From contig NC_090321.1 of the NCBI RefSeq assembly GCF_040869045.1, positions 184,607,596-184,671,595 on the forward strand: a stretch of DNA of 64,000 nt. Reading direction: 5' to 3'. The position numbers and the translations under genes were made by a program. The notes under the pieces are model-generated. The model did not search any database, had not been told where the DNA came from, and worked only from the letters and a program-made list of their open reading frames with translations. Of the stretch, positions 34,370 through 47,348 are shown piece by piece (position 1 is the first letter of the stretch; every line of letters starts with the position of its first letter). Origin of the DNA: Eurosta solidaginis (lineage: Eukaryota > Arthropoda > Insecta > Diptera > Tephritidae).

Positions 34370-35373
34370 ACAACTAAGGAAGGCTAAGTTAGGGTGTAAC
34401 CGAACATTACATACTCAGCTGAGAGTTTTGGAGACAAAATAAGGGAAAATCACCATATAGGAAAATGAACCTAGGGTAACCCTGGAATGTGTTTTTATGA
34501 CATGGGTATCAAATAGAACGTATTAAAGAGTATTTTAAAAGGGAGTGGGCCATAGATCTATAGGTGGACGCCATTTCGGGATATCACCATAAAGGTGGAC
34601 CAGGGTTGACTTTATAATATGTTTGTACGATATGGGTATCAAATTGAAGGTATTAATGAAGGTTTTGAAAGGAAGTGGCTCTTAGTTGTATATGTAAAGG
34701 CGTCAATAAATCAATCCAATCACTATGTTTCATCCATTTTTACGTATTTGGTATAAAATTATGGCTTTTTTCATTTTTCGAAATTTTCGATATTGAAAAA
34801 GTGGGCGTGGTTATAGTCGGATTTCGCCCATTTTTAACACCATATAGTAATAGGAGTAATGTTCCTGCCAAATTTCATCATGATATGTTCAACGACTGCC
34901 AAATTACAGCTTGCAAAACTTTGAAATTACCTTCTTTTAAAAGTGGGCGGAGCCACGCCCATTGTCCAAAATTTTACTAATTTTCGATTCTGCGTCATGA
35001 GTTCAACCCATCTACCAAGTTTCATCGCTTTATCCGACTTTGGTAATGAATTATCGCTTTTTTCGTTTTTTCGAAATTTTCGATATCGAAAAAGTGGGCG
35101 TGGTTATAGTCCGATATCGTTCATTTTAAACAGCAATCTGAGATGAGTGCCGAGAAACGTACGTACCAAATTTCATCAAGATACCTCAAAATTTACTCAA
35201 GTTATCGTAGACGGACGGACAGACGGACATGGCTCAATAAAATTTATTTTCGATACTGATGATTTTGATATATGGAAGTCTATATCTATCTCGATTCCTT
35301 TATACCTGTACAACCAACCGTTATCCAATTAAAGTTAATATACTCTGTGCGCAAAGTACGCTGAGTATAAAAA
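34370..35373 (-). mobile_element. HINE, internally deleted (1.0 kb)
   Basis: It opens AACTAAGGAAGGCTAAG with a decayed hairpin (TTAGGGTGTAACCGAAC) and closes CGCTGAGTATAAAAAG. One to two minisatellite units (34,490-34,700) jump directly to the region near the module with CAATAAATCAATCCAATC. A further internal deletion occurs near 34,838. Substitutions at both termini suggest it is an older copy. Confidence 0.88.
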
Positions 35374-35699
35374 GTACCGATATTATTCCAAAATGACTTC
35401 CCCAGCAACCCGGGGAGTTTCCTGAGAAGCTTCTTTCCGTCAAGTGGACCAGGGAGCGATCTATTCGACCAAATTATATTCATGGTTCGCTTTGCCTGAA
35501 ATTTGGAAATTTGCTTATATTAGCACTTACGATACTTTTTTTTTTTTTGAATTAAGGATTAGGAAAAGGGGCAGGGAGAGTAAGAGGTACAAATTTCTTA
35601 AAACTTATGTAGATAAACCAAAGTTAGGGTAAGGTCTGCCGGGTCTGCTAAATTCTTTTATAAAAAGGGATATTTCTTACAAAAGTGAGAAAAATCGTT
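35374..35699. other. Non-coding, nothing recognised
   Basis: Between two HINE fragments. It includes AATGACTTCCCCAGCAACCC near 35,390 and a T-run at 35,538. No gene. Confidence 0.4.
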
Positions 35700-35827
35700 A
35701 ATAAATACGCCCACTTTTGGCAGTACTTTATGTCAAAAAACTGAGGTGAATCGGACTATACGACAGAAGCTCTCAGCTGGATATTAAATGTTTGGTTACA
35801 CCTGAACTTAGGCTCTTTTACCTGTTT
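35700..35827 (+). mobile_element. HINE 3' fragment, diverged
   Basis: TACGCCCACTTTTGGCAG, CTCTCAGCTGGATATTAAATG, a mismatched hairpin GTTTGGTTACACCTGAAC, and CTCTTTTACCTGTT at the end. Only the 3' part is recognisable. Confidence 0.7.
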
Positions 35828-37194
35828 TTATATAAATTGTTCTTTCTCGAGGTCAGTATTTACTATGCATCGCTGATTTGCATCTGCAACAAAAAATAAC
35901 AATAGAAATTAACCCACATTGTATTAAAGCAAACAAACATAATTGCAACAAACTGGATTGTGAATTTCGTTGTGAAAATGCAACTACTATAAAATTGCAC
36001 AATTACAGGCAACATTCACGCTTAAGAGTAGCAACGCCATATTCCGCACCATTTCCGAGACATATCAATGATAATATTAAGACAATGTGCAAGAAAGAAA
36101 TACAAGTCTACAAATGCATATCAAACATACAAAATTAGTATATCAAAAACAGCAATTACAAATGGCAGTGATAATTCTTGATAACTATAAATAACTGGAT
36201 AGGAGCAAAGAGCACTGCTATTTGGATGATGACTGCAAGCGTTAGGTAGCATTGATGATCTGTTGATTGCTTAATTATGGGTTGGTTTATTAATCTACGT
36301 GTATGTGGCAGCTGGTGAAAAATTACCTAGTCATGTGCGCATTTGGTATGGTAATTCATGCCACAAGCTTGGGGCATACTAACATATTGACATACACATA
36401 TACATGTTTTTATATCAATGGGAATATATCGCATTGGTTATGCAGCCACTTTTGTTGGTAAAATAATATGTTTAATAATATTTATGAAATTGGTAAAAAA
36501 AACGCAAAATCGATACTGGTTTAAGAGCCAGCAAAAATCAAACACTTTGAAGCGAATTGTTACAAATAATTTGAAAAAAAAAAAACAAACGGTGGGCGAC
36601 TCACCACATTTTCTGTGATTCGTGTGGGCTTTCTGCACAAATAGATTTTCTGGTCGATATGTCCAACAAATGCTATAGCGCAATCGATTGTTAAACGTCC
36701 TTTATTGGATACAAAAATGTATTCCTTTATAAGAGCTTTAATACTGTGGGCAAGAGAAAAGCTTCCTCAGGCTTTACAATAGGAGGATTCGGAATGGATG
36801 AATTTTCAGCATTGAAATTATATGAAGTATCTTCCTTACTTTTCGCCTACTTTTCCTTTTTTGTCGGCTTATTACAGCTCCACAAAACACACGACATCTG
36901 ATTTAGAAGAAGGACATGTATTCTTCGGGCTCAATAGGTACCGGCTTTTGCAACCACTATTAGATTATTGACAACAAACTGCTTCCCGTATAAGTCGCGC
37001 ATCCAAGAAATAGTCAACTCCCAACTCTAAAGATTAGGTAATATATATAACTTCTTCGCTGGTGATGTTATCGAACTTCAGGCTACCTATTGTTGCACGA
37101 CTGAAGCTTTCAAACTCCGCCACCGGCATTTTTAGTACCCGATACCTTTAAGCCTATACGATTTCTATGTTTTCGAGCATGTAGTGCGATTTTT
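35828..37194. other. Non-coding, no firm gene
   Basis: A plus frame at 35,878-36,138 (86 residues) has no features. At 37,034-37,129 on the minus strand a 31-codon frame (MPVAEFESFSRATIGSLKFD...) has coding-like composition. After its stop the same frame continues as SLELGVDYFLDARLIREAVC. That could be a decayed coding segment, but I do not recognise it. Confidence 0.35.
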
Positions 37195-38135
37195 GGTTTA
37201 TTTTTATCTTTTTTCCTTTTTTTCTGTTTTTCTTGTTCTTCTTCGGCTTTGTCTTCTGATTTTTTCATTTTCACCATTCTAATTTTTTATTCTGCTTCTA
37301 TTCCTTCCTTTTCTCCTTGTTCTTCTGCTTTTCTATCATTTACTTCTAATTCTCCTTTTTCTTGGTGTAGTTATCTTCTACTTCTCACTCCTCCCTTCTT
37401 CTTTTTCTTCTCTTTCTCTTTATAATCTTACATTCCCTTTTACCTAAGTTTATTACGCTTTCGTTTCTTTTCTCTTTTGTTTTTCTTCTTTTCGCTCATG
37501 CTCTTTTTCTTATTTTTCGACTTCTTCTTTTCTCTTTTCCATTTTTTCCCCTTCTCTTATTTTTCTTCTTATTCTTATTCATCTTCTTCTTCACTCGCAA
37601 GGATTTTCTTCTACTTATTTTTTGACTCTTCTTCATTTTCTTTTTTTATAATTAATTTTTTTCTGATTCTTTGTTTTTTTTCTTATCTCTCCTCTTCTTC
37701 TTTTTGCTCTCATGCTTCGGTTTCTTCATCTTGTGTAAAGTTTTATTCTACTTCTTATTGTTTCGTTCTTCTTTTTCTTATTTACTTTCTTATTTTTCTT
37801 CCTTTTCTTGTGCTTATTTTTCACCTTTCCTTCTTACCACTTCTCTTTTCTAGTTTTCTCTTTCTTGGCCTAGAATTTTTAATAATTCTTATTCTCTTCC
37901 CCTTCATAATTCTCTTAATTTTTCTCTCCTTATGGTTCCTCTTTTTCTTCGTTTCTTTCTCCTTCATCTTTCTATTTAATTTATTCATCTTATTATTTAT
38001 TCTTTTTGTACTAGTTTTTCTTCTTACTTCTCTTTTTTTTGTACCTTTTCTTTCTTGCTTTTCTTCTTCTGTGTCTTTTTTTAGGTTTTTCAACTTCTTA
38101 TCCTTCTTCTTTTTCATCTTCTTCTACCACCTAAG
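37195..38135. repeat. Polypyrimidine (C/T) tract, ~930 bp
   Basis: The plus strand is almost continuously T/C with TTCTTC, TCTTTT and TTCTCC words. The long frame at 37,477-38,148 (223 residues) is a Phe/Leu/Ser translation of the tract, and its mirror at 37,821-38,117 is Lys/Arg/Glu. Neither is a gene. Confidence 0.9.
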
Positions 38136-39399
38136 ATTCGGATTGTAATTTTACTTTCTTTGAATTATTCGTAGCAAATTTTGATAATTTAATAATGCCG
38201 CCCGCTAAGTTTTTGTTGTTTTGCCGATTGTTCTATATTTTATGCTTTTTACCTGAATTTATGATTTCGCCCATTTACGGTATCACTCGTCGAATGCACG
38301 CACCTACAACGGCAGCTAGATCTATGAGAAAAACCATTGAATTGATTGTTCTGCAATCGCTACAAACAATCGCGGCATAAGGCGCAACTCATCAATGAAA
38401 TAAACATTTTTTCTCTACATGCGCTTTATTGTTATAATTTCTTTAATAAGTGTTGTTGCTTTTTAAAATATAAGCAAAAAAACAAATTCATATAATTTTC
38501 ATGCATCTGAATTTTATGCTACTTTTTTAATGAATTTTTTCAACAAATTTCCATCAACAAAAATACAAAAAAAAAAAACAAAACACAAACACTGAACTCA
38601 ACTTGCGGTCAACATATGAACATACATACATACATACCCTCATACATAATTACGTAGCTGCTGCAATGTAATTTCAACAGGCTGAGTTCGACATGATGAT
38701 TTAATTGTTAGTAATTGTGGTGGTGTTGGTGGTCAAGCGAAGATAAATTTGTCTGTTACAACGTATGTATATATGTGTGTATGTATTGTTATAATGTTGG
38801 TGGCTTTTATCATTAACTAAGAAGGTGCGGTGGCACGCTTAACCTGCCGCGAAAGCGAAAGGCTTCTGCGTTCGTTTTGTATTTTGTGCTTCAAAGCGTC
38901 AGCGAAAGTGTTTGCTTAGATGACTTTGTTGGCGGTCGGTTTGTTTTGCTGCTCATTTTGTATATATGTACGTAAGTAGATTCAATTGATGTAATAAGCA
39001 ATTTTTTTAACTAGATTTTTATTGTTATTCTCACGCTGTTTTCTAATTTCAGTTTTGTTTTGGTTTCTATTTTTTTTTTCTTTTATCTGGTTCAAGTGTT
39101 TGTTAGACGGTCTTGGTGCTTGAATATAAATAAATGTATGGTCATTCACTGGTTGGTGGTTTTTTATATTATAGCATATTTAAGCGCTATCTTTCGTTAC
39201 TTAATTTGCCATCATCCTTATTATTTGAAACAATATAGGGACGGCGGCTTAAATTAGCAACAATGGAATGCATTAATGGATTAGATGCATTATGTGATAT
39301 GACTTTTTGTTTTAAGAAGCTGCTACTCATATCTAAATTTGAATGATGTAAACACAACCTAAGTTTTAGGTAAATGTATATTGGAACGATTTTTAGTCA
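38136..39399. other. Non-coding, no gene recognised
   Basis: Contains short CATA repeats (~38,620-38,640) and TATG/TGTG repeats (~38,760-38,785). A 61-residue plus frame at 38,195-38,380 starts with a hydrophobic stretch but has no other support. Confidence 0.4.
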
Positions 39400-41795
39400 T
39401 CCTTGTCAAATTTGGTCTTGATACAAACAGGTTTCGGCAGTGTGCCATCATCAGTGTCGATTTTCGTTCTGATCTGTTGTTGCCGCTTTTTTTTTTTGTA
39501 TTTATAGTTCGTAGGTATATGAGCACGTATTGTGAAAATGAATGTGTGTATTTATGTGTATGTGCTGTATGTTTGTTCAGAACCGATGGATTTGTGTGGT
39601 TGACTGCGGCAGGTAAAAATCAGCAATTCTAGTCGTTAGACCTTCTTTGTGGGTTTGTTGCTTTGGTGCATTTATTGTTGTGTGGTTGTATGTTGTACCA
39701 ATGGGATTACTTTGTTTCTTGTAAACAAATTTTAAAAGCTCAAATATTGTATCAGAAATTGTGTTTATCTATTCGTTTATTATTCTACCGTCGAATGTTT
39801 TCTGTTTGTAGATTTCCATGTTTTCGAGTACGTTCCGACGTCTGCCTTTTTCTTCTATGCGAAGGACGCTAACTGTTTTATTCATTTTTGCTAGGGACAT
39901 TCATTTTCGACCATGTGATTCGCGTAGTTAGACTCTGGTATAATGTTTGGATTCCATGTTTTTTTCTTGTAATCTGTATGAGTTTTCTGAACCTCGTTCT
40001 TATTTGCCATCCTGCTTGTCCTATGTATCTGTGTTGGCATCCGCAGGTAAACTTGTATAAGCCGTGGCTACTTAACGGTTCCTCTGACTTAGTGTTAGTC
40101 AGTTTTCGCCCTAGATTCTTCGATGTTTTGAACGCTGTGTTAATGTTGTATTTTAAAAAAAAGTGTGTCAATTTATATGTTGCTTTTCCAGTGTATGTCA
40201 TAGTTGTCCAGGTGTTATTATTTTCCTTTTCATAATTTCTTTTTAGTACTCCATGCGTCCTTATGAGCTTATTTACTAATGCTTTTTTATATCCGTTGTT
40301 TGCAGCAATGTTATGTATTACTTCAAGCTCTCTCTAAGAGGTGTTCTTTCAAATATATGTACCAAATGCTTTAATGCTGCATTTTTATGCTGTTGAGGTT
40401 AATTTGAGGTATTACGTATTATTGTGTCGGTGGCCGTTGGCCGTTGGTATTCTTGATATGTCGTAGTTAAATCTTTTGGCAACTTTTTCAATATTTATCG
40501 TGAGGTTCACGCAGTTGATTCCTCCGTCTTTTTCGGTTTACATTGTCAACTTTTTGTTGAGTTATTCCAGTACAAGCTATTCGTTATTAGTAGTTAAAAG
40601 GCATATTATATCATCCACGTATCTAGCGTAAAATTACACGCCTAATTTGAACTTCAGTTCCTGTAAGTACTTTTGTTCCACTTCCATAAGAAGGGCTGAT
40701 GTGGGGCTTTCATTCCAATACCGTTTGTTTTTCTATATATTTTATTGTTAAATTGGAAATAATTTTGATTTAAAGTCGTTCTTAGCGTGTTTTTGATTTG
40801 CATACATTTCACTTTGTTTTTTGTATTAAAACTATTGTTGAGCTAACTATGTCCAATGTCTCCGATAGTGGTATGGATGGGTATAAATCTTGTATGTCGA
40901 AAAGATACCAATTTGCTGTTCTTTGTCAGCTCTATTGTCTCAAGTCTCTCTATTAATTCTGTTGTTTTAGCTATTGCGTGTTCGTTCCTTAGCTCCAGAG
41001 TATATTTCAATCTCGTTTTTAAATATTTGGACAATTTTTTTAACATGATGCCGGTTTAAAATTAATGATGGGCCTGCTTGGTGTTTTCGGCTTCTGGCTT
41101 TTTAGTAGAACAATCAGTGGAGGAGCCGAAAGGTTCATTTGGAGTAATCTCTATGCCATGTTAGAATGTACTATATTTGTTGCAATTTCATACTTTCAAC
41201 TTTGATTTCTTTCTGATATTCATGCTTGTGATTCTTTCTTGTTCTACGACATTTAATTTTCTATATGAGTTCTTCGGTTTTGGTTATATACTCCTCTTAT
41301 TTGATTAGCACAGTGGTGTTTCCTTTGTTCCCTTTTGTTGTGATAATATTGTTTTTCCAAAACTTATGCTGTAGATTCTTTATTGTTCCTATTCTGCATT
41401 ACCTTTTTGCCCTTCCTGTGCTTTCACCTTCTTCTTTATTATTTCCGTGCTCATGTGTCTTGCGTGCTCCTGTTCCTCCTCTAGTATCAATGATATTGCG
41501 ATCTCCGCATCTACAATTCACTGCTCCGTTTTTTGATATTTTATTTTGGTCCACGATTTTGTTATTCAGGCCCTTTTCGAGAAGTTGTGCTTCTTCCTTG
41601 GTAATGGTCACTGTTGTAAGGTTAACAATCTTGTCATTAAAGAGGAGAGTCTTGGTTTTGGTTATATTCTCGTCGTCCTGCCAGCTTATCCAATGTCGGA
41701 TTCAGAGACCTGTATTTTTGTTGTATTCCCTCATCGAATTATGTCTTTATGCGGTCGAAACATTCCATTTATGCAGTCGTGGGTAGTTGTTCTGC
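39400..41795 (-). mobile_element. Penelope-like retroelement (PLE), decayed
   Basis: Minus-strand order: an N-terminal segment, a reverse transcriptase with YVDD, a GIY-YIG endonuclease, a C-terminal tail, then a 3' untranslated part. That is the Penelope-like architecture. It has stops and frameshifts throughout and no clear terminal repeats, so it is an inactive copy. Boundaries are approximate. Confidence 0.88.
39769..41720 (-). pseudogene. Penelope-like RT plus GIY-YIG polyprotein pseudogene
   Basis: In live elements this protein primes cDNA synthesis at a nick made by its own endonuclease. Visible in order on the minus strand: NLTTVTITKEEAQLLEKGLN (41,640-41,560), typical of PLE N-termini. 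Next are LIERLETIELTKNSKLVSF (~40,965-40,900) and SPTSALLMEVEQKYLQELK, then an in-frame stop just before RYVDDIICLL (YVDD at 40,621-40,610). GIY-YIG follows, with GLYKFTCG and YIGQAG (~40,065-40,010). The tail reads VLRIEEKGRRRN and ENMEIYKQ, stopping at 39,769. At least one stop and several frameshifts break the reading. The longest intact piece is 107 residues (40,201-39,878). Confidence 0.88.
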
Positions 41796-41989
41796 GAATC
41801 TTAAATGGATATATTGTAAGCATTTATCTCATCTTTCTTGGAATATAAGCTTTACAGCTCATATTTTAAAAAGTCCATTTCTGCTTTTTTAACGGTTTTC
41901 CTGCTTGATTTGGTATTTACCTTTATTGTTATTTGAGCAAATTTTATGTAAACTATTAGTAGTCTGCTCGTGTTAAAGTTAAAAGCCTG
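41796..41989. other. Non-coding flank of the PLE
   Basis: Short AT-rich stretch; the PLE 5' boundary may lie here. Confidence 0.4.
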
Positions 41990-42960
41990 ACATAAAATAT
42001 TTCTGAAATGGTGCTAAAATGAACCCGATATGATCCAGGTTTAGTAGCCATAAGACGCATAAAAGAATTCCGGAATAGTCCCGCAACTAGTACCAAAATC
42101 CTTGTGAAAATATTCCGTAATAATCGCAAAATGTTAGCGCAAACAATCCCGAAACAATCCGGAAGTAACTTCAAAATTGTTCGTGTATATTCTCGGTGTT
42201 CCACAAAAATTGCCTAAGAGTTATTGCGAAACCCCTAAATGATACGGAGATAGTCAAATTTTACTAAAATGACCCCGAAATTACCCCATTATAGCCCCAA
42301 TATAGCATAGGTTTTAATCTGGTATAACCCATAAAAGAAACCCGCACCTATTCAGAAAGCAATCACGACTTCGTCACGAAAGTATTCTGTAATAATCGTA
42401 CAAATATAGCACAAGCAGTTCTGAAATAATCCAGAGATAATACTAAAATTATTGAAAGGAATTCTTGAAATTATCCTGGTATGGCCCAAAAGTTCTCGCA
42501 ATAACTCAAGATAGCGAGGAACGGTTTTTTAAAATACTCCTAAAATGATTCAAACATTGGGCACTATGATGATTTCGATGTAGTCCCGATATGATTCTCA
42601 AAACAATAGCGAAATATTTTAGAGAACTTGTCAAAACTAGTCGCGCAACAATCTACCAATAATCACATAAGATAGCTTAAACAATTCGAAAATAATACTG
42701 AAAATAATTACTTCGAAACAGCCCAGCGAAAAATACGAAAAGAACGCAAAGATAGTCCTGAAACTATCCCGAATTATTGATGAAATAGTCTCAGGAAATG
42801 GCTGTGAAGTGAAGAAGAACATGACAATTATCTGGAAAAAGCTTTGAAATGATCACAGAAAAGTTTCGGAACTATTCGAAGAAAGCTTCCAAAGGATACC
42901 ATAAATCTCTAAATTAACCAAAAACTATCATGAAAACTGCTGGCATGAACCATGATAATT
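41990..42960. repeat. Degenerate ATCCCGAAATAATCC repeat
   Basis: A unit close to AAAATGATCCCGAAATAATC recurs with strong drift for ~970 bases (for example CAATCCCGAAACAATCCGG and ACCCCGAAATTACCCC). Frames within it are artefacts. A shorter block of the same type is at 34,150-34,350. Confidence 0.8.
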
Positions 42961-44005
42961 TTGTCATGAATGGGAAAACCATGTATGCAGAATTCCTATC
43001 TAATACAACAAAGCTTATTTATTGTGTAGGTATTTATGTTATAAAGTCAAATCATAACAGAATACAAATGCAGCAATTACTTTTAAAGACTAAATAAACA
43101 AAGGTTTCTTTGCCAAAGGCAGAGCAATAACAAAGTAAACAAGTTATTTTATTTACCAGTAGACCACCCATAAACCAAATATATGTAAATGACAAACTTT
43201 AAGCTACTGACAAACAATAGGCCAAAAATTTCACCAAGTAAGCAGAGTATGCGTAAAGAATTGAAGTGTGCATCAAACATAATACAACATGCAACAATTT
43301 CCAAGCGTCATGACATGCAGGTTGCATCGAAATTAAGTTCCTATCACTGTTGGCTGTTTTATGCAATGAATGAAGACATTAATGTTTGAACAGTCTGTTA
43401 GATACAGTGCTAACTCTCTGTTAGCTCTTGCAATGTGTTCCAATTATTAAGCTACCACACAACGCTCACCACACTAAATGGCATGCACCGTTTGCCAACC
43501 GATTCAGTTATGTTTAGTAAGCGCACGCGCATGGTACTTTAAGACGTATGAATCTAATTCGAGAAATTTTGCGTGAAAGTAGGAGGAAATTTTGTATTTT
43601 TCACTAAATAAACCCTAAAACAATAAAGATGTCAATTGGCGCCTTCAGTGGTTGAGGGATAACTTTCTGAACGCACCGCTGAGTGGTTACGATCCCCTCA
43701 ACAGTTGGAATTTTACGTCAAATAACGGAGCAGAAATATTTTTCGCTAGATTTGCTTCACGTGTTAATTCTTCCATCTCGCAGTTCTTTAACATTTTAAA
43801 GTGTTGGTTATAAATAAAATTGTTCCTCTTAATATTATGATGAAATGTAAAAAATAATTTAAGTAGCCATTTTCCTTAAAACTTATGGATAATTATTTCA
43901 TTTGCAGAGGGCTCCTTTCGCCGTTCATAAAACAAAATTTCGATCGCGTTATTGACGGTAACATGTTTGTACCAATTCGATTTATAAGATGCAATTACAT
44001 AACAC

Positions 44006-44165
44006 CTAACAAAAGACTTAAGAAATGAACTTAATGCGGAATTAGATAAAATAACAAAAGACTTAAGAAACGAACTTGAAAGCGAAACAAAAAAATGAAA
44101 CTAGTGGTATCAAAAGAAATGAACAATCATTAGCAAAGTACAACAATAAATTAAAGGAAGATTAA
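44006..44165 (+). pseudogene. Possible decayed coiled-coil coding fragment
   Basis: A frame opening after a stop reads LTKDLRNELNAELDK, then ITKDLRNELESETKK and a stop (44,096-44,098). A one-base shift in the A-run continues as ETSGIKRNEQSLAKYNNK and ends at 44,163-44,165. The internal 13- to 15-residue repeat with heptad-like Leu spacing suggests a coiled coil. There is no start codon and no family match, and a chance tandem duplication in AT-rich DNA is the alternative. Confidence 0.22.
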
Positions 44166-44768
44166 TAAAACTTAAAGGTTAATAAAATTTTTTTTTTAGT
44201 TCAAAGTTCAAAATATTAAAAACCATTTAAAAAATGATTTAATTAAATTATATTTAATAAAGTAAATGAATTGGAAGCAGAGTCTGTATTAACGTTCAAA
44301 AATAAAATTTAAATTCATTAGTTTATAATTATGATTAAAATATTATACAAATTATCTATGCTAAGACTTAAAAAAAAACTAAATATACATACACTTAAAG
44401 CAAATTTCCCCAATAGTATTGAAAACACCATAACTCTCAAAAAACGCAGTTCCGCTCTTATTTACTCTCCCATGCTCACTATAATAAATTACTTGCTAAA
44501 ACCCTTTACTCAGCGCTCTCTCTACAACAACCTCATTCATGGTTTTGGACAACAAGAAAGTCAAACAACAACAGCCGAAAGCCGCGAGTGACATTCAGCC
44601 CAACAGTTACCTTTTGTTGCTCTATTATAAACCTCTTTTTTGGTTGTTTTCTTTTTATTTTTATTGTAGTTTTTATCAACTTTATTGTGCCGGCTCTATG
44701 GTAAATATATGAGCCAATGTTTAGTGCTGAGCTCGAGTTTTCTGTTACTCGTACTCATTGTTGTCGAT

Positions 44769-44791
44769 TGCTTCTGCTGCTGCTGCTGCTA
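44769..44791 (+). repeat. CTG microsatellite
   Basis: About six consecutive CTG units (TTCTGCTGCTGCTGCTGCT). Confidence 0.85.
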
Positions 44792-47348
44792 AAGTGAAAG
44801 TTGCACAAAAAAATGTGTCCGTTATCTATGCTTCGTCTAAAAGCAATTTACACCAGCAACAGAGAAAATCACACACTTATATGTTGAACGTCCAGGCTGA
44901 TGGACGCATGTGCGGCAAATCGTTTTAGTCATATTAATAATTCGGTGGACATTTTTGGCCGTTTAATAAGAAATATATAAATTTAACGGTAATGCGCGGT
45001 TTTTGAAGCAAAGTGTACGTTTTCGTGTTATGAATGTGACTCCTTTTTTTTAAACTGTGGGAGCTCAAATAAAATGTAGTGAAATATAATAAATTAAAAA
45101 GGCAAATACTTGTGCAACTAAAATTAAAGATTTGTGAAACTTTTATTGAGAAAAATGTCGAACAAATATTTTATATAAAGCTTTAAATAGTAAAGTGTAA
45201 ATATACATTTATATATTTTACGAGCTGCGTGGATTTCAAAATAAATCCTGCCTCTACATAACAATTGCTATTGACTTTATTAAGGCAAACATCGAAAGTA
45301 ATGACAGTTTATTTTAAGTACATACTATATTTTTGTGCCAAAATATGAATTCAACGAGTTTTCATTTTGCTGCTGTTACGCATTAGAGTTTGGAACAAAG
45401 TTTTGCAGTAACAAAGTTATGATAGGAAACTAATTAATGATTACACATATCAAACACGGGTTGGTCCGCAAAGGTATCACATTGGCCGAATGTACCTGAA
45501 AATTAAGTCTAGAAGACAAAGGAAAGTTCGAGAGAAACTGAATATTAAAATCTCCATTTTTCATCACTAACCGAGAGGGGAGCTATATGCCCCGTGCGAA
45601 CCTGTTTAACTAAAATTGTTCTGCTGTGTGAACCTAAGTTAATTTTATGGTGCATACAGATTCATCTTTGAACCTTTTATAGCACTTTTATGTGAGGTGT
45701 GGTTTACAAACAAGTTTGCACAAATTTTGACTGGAATATATAAAAAAAATTAAACTTCTTCAAAAAAATTTTATTCATATACTCATACACAGGAGTAAAT
45801 TAAATCCTTCTTTTTTTATTTTCGATATTTTAAGAAAAAATTTTCACGAATTCTGAACTATGCAAACCAATCTCAAAAATGCGAAAATGTAAGAAAATTT
45901 TACGAAACTTTTTAATTGCAGTTCTCGAAATTTCTGTGCGTTTGAAGTTTCAAAGCCTGATCAGTTTTAAATCTAGGCCTCTCAAAATTCACAATGGTTT
46001 TTGACAATTTTTTTTACTGTAGGGTGCTTCAGACTTTCTTCCATATGAAGAGTAAAGCAATGCGTCCTTCGGAGAAGCTTATGCATTTTGATATGTGAGA
46101 CTGTCAGAGCAAAGTAGTGTAGCTCCAGGCTTAGGCAAATTTAGCTAAATTTTAGCAACTTTTAGTCCACCACTATGCTATTTTAACTGAAAATACAAAA
46201 AAAATGGAGAACGAAAAAAAAACATTTAATTGTGGGTTACATCACTTTTGTACTGATAGCCTTATACTAGATTTCAGTTACAGAATTGTTTCAGTGTGAC
46301 ACCCGTTTCGCAATGCAATAACTTCTAGGTATATATCAGAAGGCACATTGTGTACTTTAGGATAGACCATCTTATCGCTTTTTAGTTAGCTTGAATCGCC
46401 CCTTATCCCTTATCAACGCCATAATTGCATGCTTTTAGCATCTCTTTGAGTTTATGTAGAAAATTTTGAAGTTGTTTCCTTCTCGAGTTGTAGCGCCTTG
46501 CATGTCAACTTTGAATTTAAGTTTTACTTCGGTCGTTCTCCCGATTGAAATTGTGTCACAGAATACAGTCAGAAAATGAGCAAAGGTTTTGGAAAGGCTT
46601 ATTCTTTCAGATTTTGGGGACTTAAGTTGTGGAAATTATGGTCAAAGTCAGCAGTCTCTGTACCGGAACAACTAGCTCTTACAAATCTAAATGCCAAACT
46701 CAAATTTTTTAGTTAATGTGATACTCAATTATGTTTATGTCGTGGAAGATTTTTATCTAAGGCTCTCAGATTTTTAGGCCACGCAAACTGCTCAATATAA
46801 AACCACAGACCAAATTAGCAGAAAGTCATACTTACAATCATATTGCGTTATTCTAAGGCTCCCTATATCTTTGGACACTTTTTAAATTTTTTTAAATATT
46901 TTTATATAAAAACTCTACTTACCAACTTTTGTGTTATAACTTTCTCGTTTATTAGATTTCGCTCTTACCACAAGCCATCAAAGTTCCCATCTTTTCATAT
47001 CTAGAAGAGACAAAAATTATTATTATTTTTATTTTTTTATTTTAACGTTTTGGAAAAGGCTACATAATGTACAAACAAACCAAAATAAATCTTATTTAAA
47101 TACAAAAAAGCTGATTCCTTTATTATTTACAGTATGTGTCTCCAGTTCCCTTCTAGCTTTCATAGGATGCCATTTTGCACTACGAATAAATTCTCATGAC
47201 TACAGCAACAGAAACCTTTCCAGACTTAAATAATGTGTATATGGGAAATTTTTTAATAATTTCTATGATATTCATACTACCCTTAAGCTAAACATGTCAC
47301 GTTGTTGTCACATCAAATGTAGAATTTTTTCAAGATGTATTTTCACAG

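Larger units (their letters stand above)
42961..47348. other. Long stretch without a recognised gene
   Basis: AT-rich. It holds a possible coiled-coil fragment at 44,006-44,165 and a short CTG repeat at 44,769-44,791. Frames at 43,189-43,389 and 44,331-44,591 have no signature. It may contain regulatory or intronic sequence that cannot be recognised by eye. Confidence 0.4.

Noticed and set aside
37477..38148. 223-residue open frame, hydrophobic
   Set aside because: Pure translation of a C/T tract into Phe, Leu and Ser; the other strand gives Lys/Arg/Glu. No start context, domain or codon bias beyond composition.
38195..38380. 61-residue frame with hydrophobic N-terminus
   Set aside because: Starts at the edge of the pyrimidine tract. 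The hydrophobic start reflects local T-richness, and no splice sites or homology are recognisable.
41265..41786. 173-residue plus-strand open frame
   Set aside because: Antisense to the Penelope-like coding region, whose minus-strand motifs explain the sequence.
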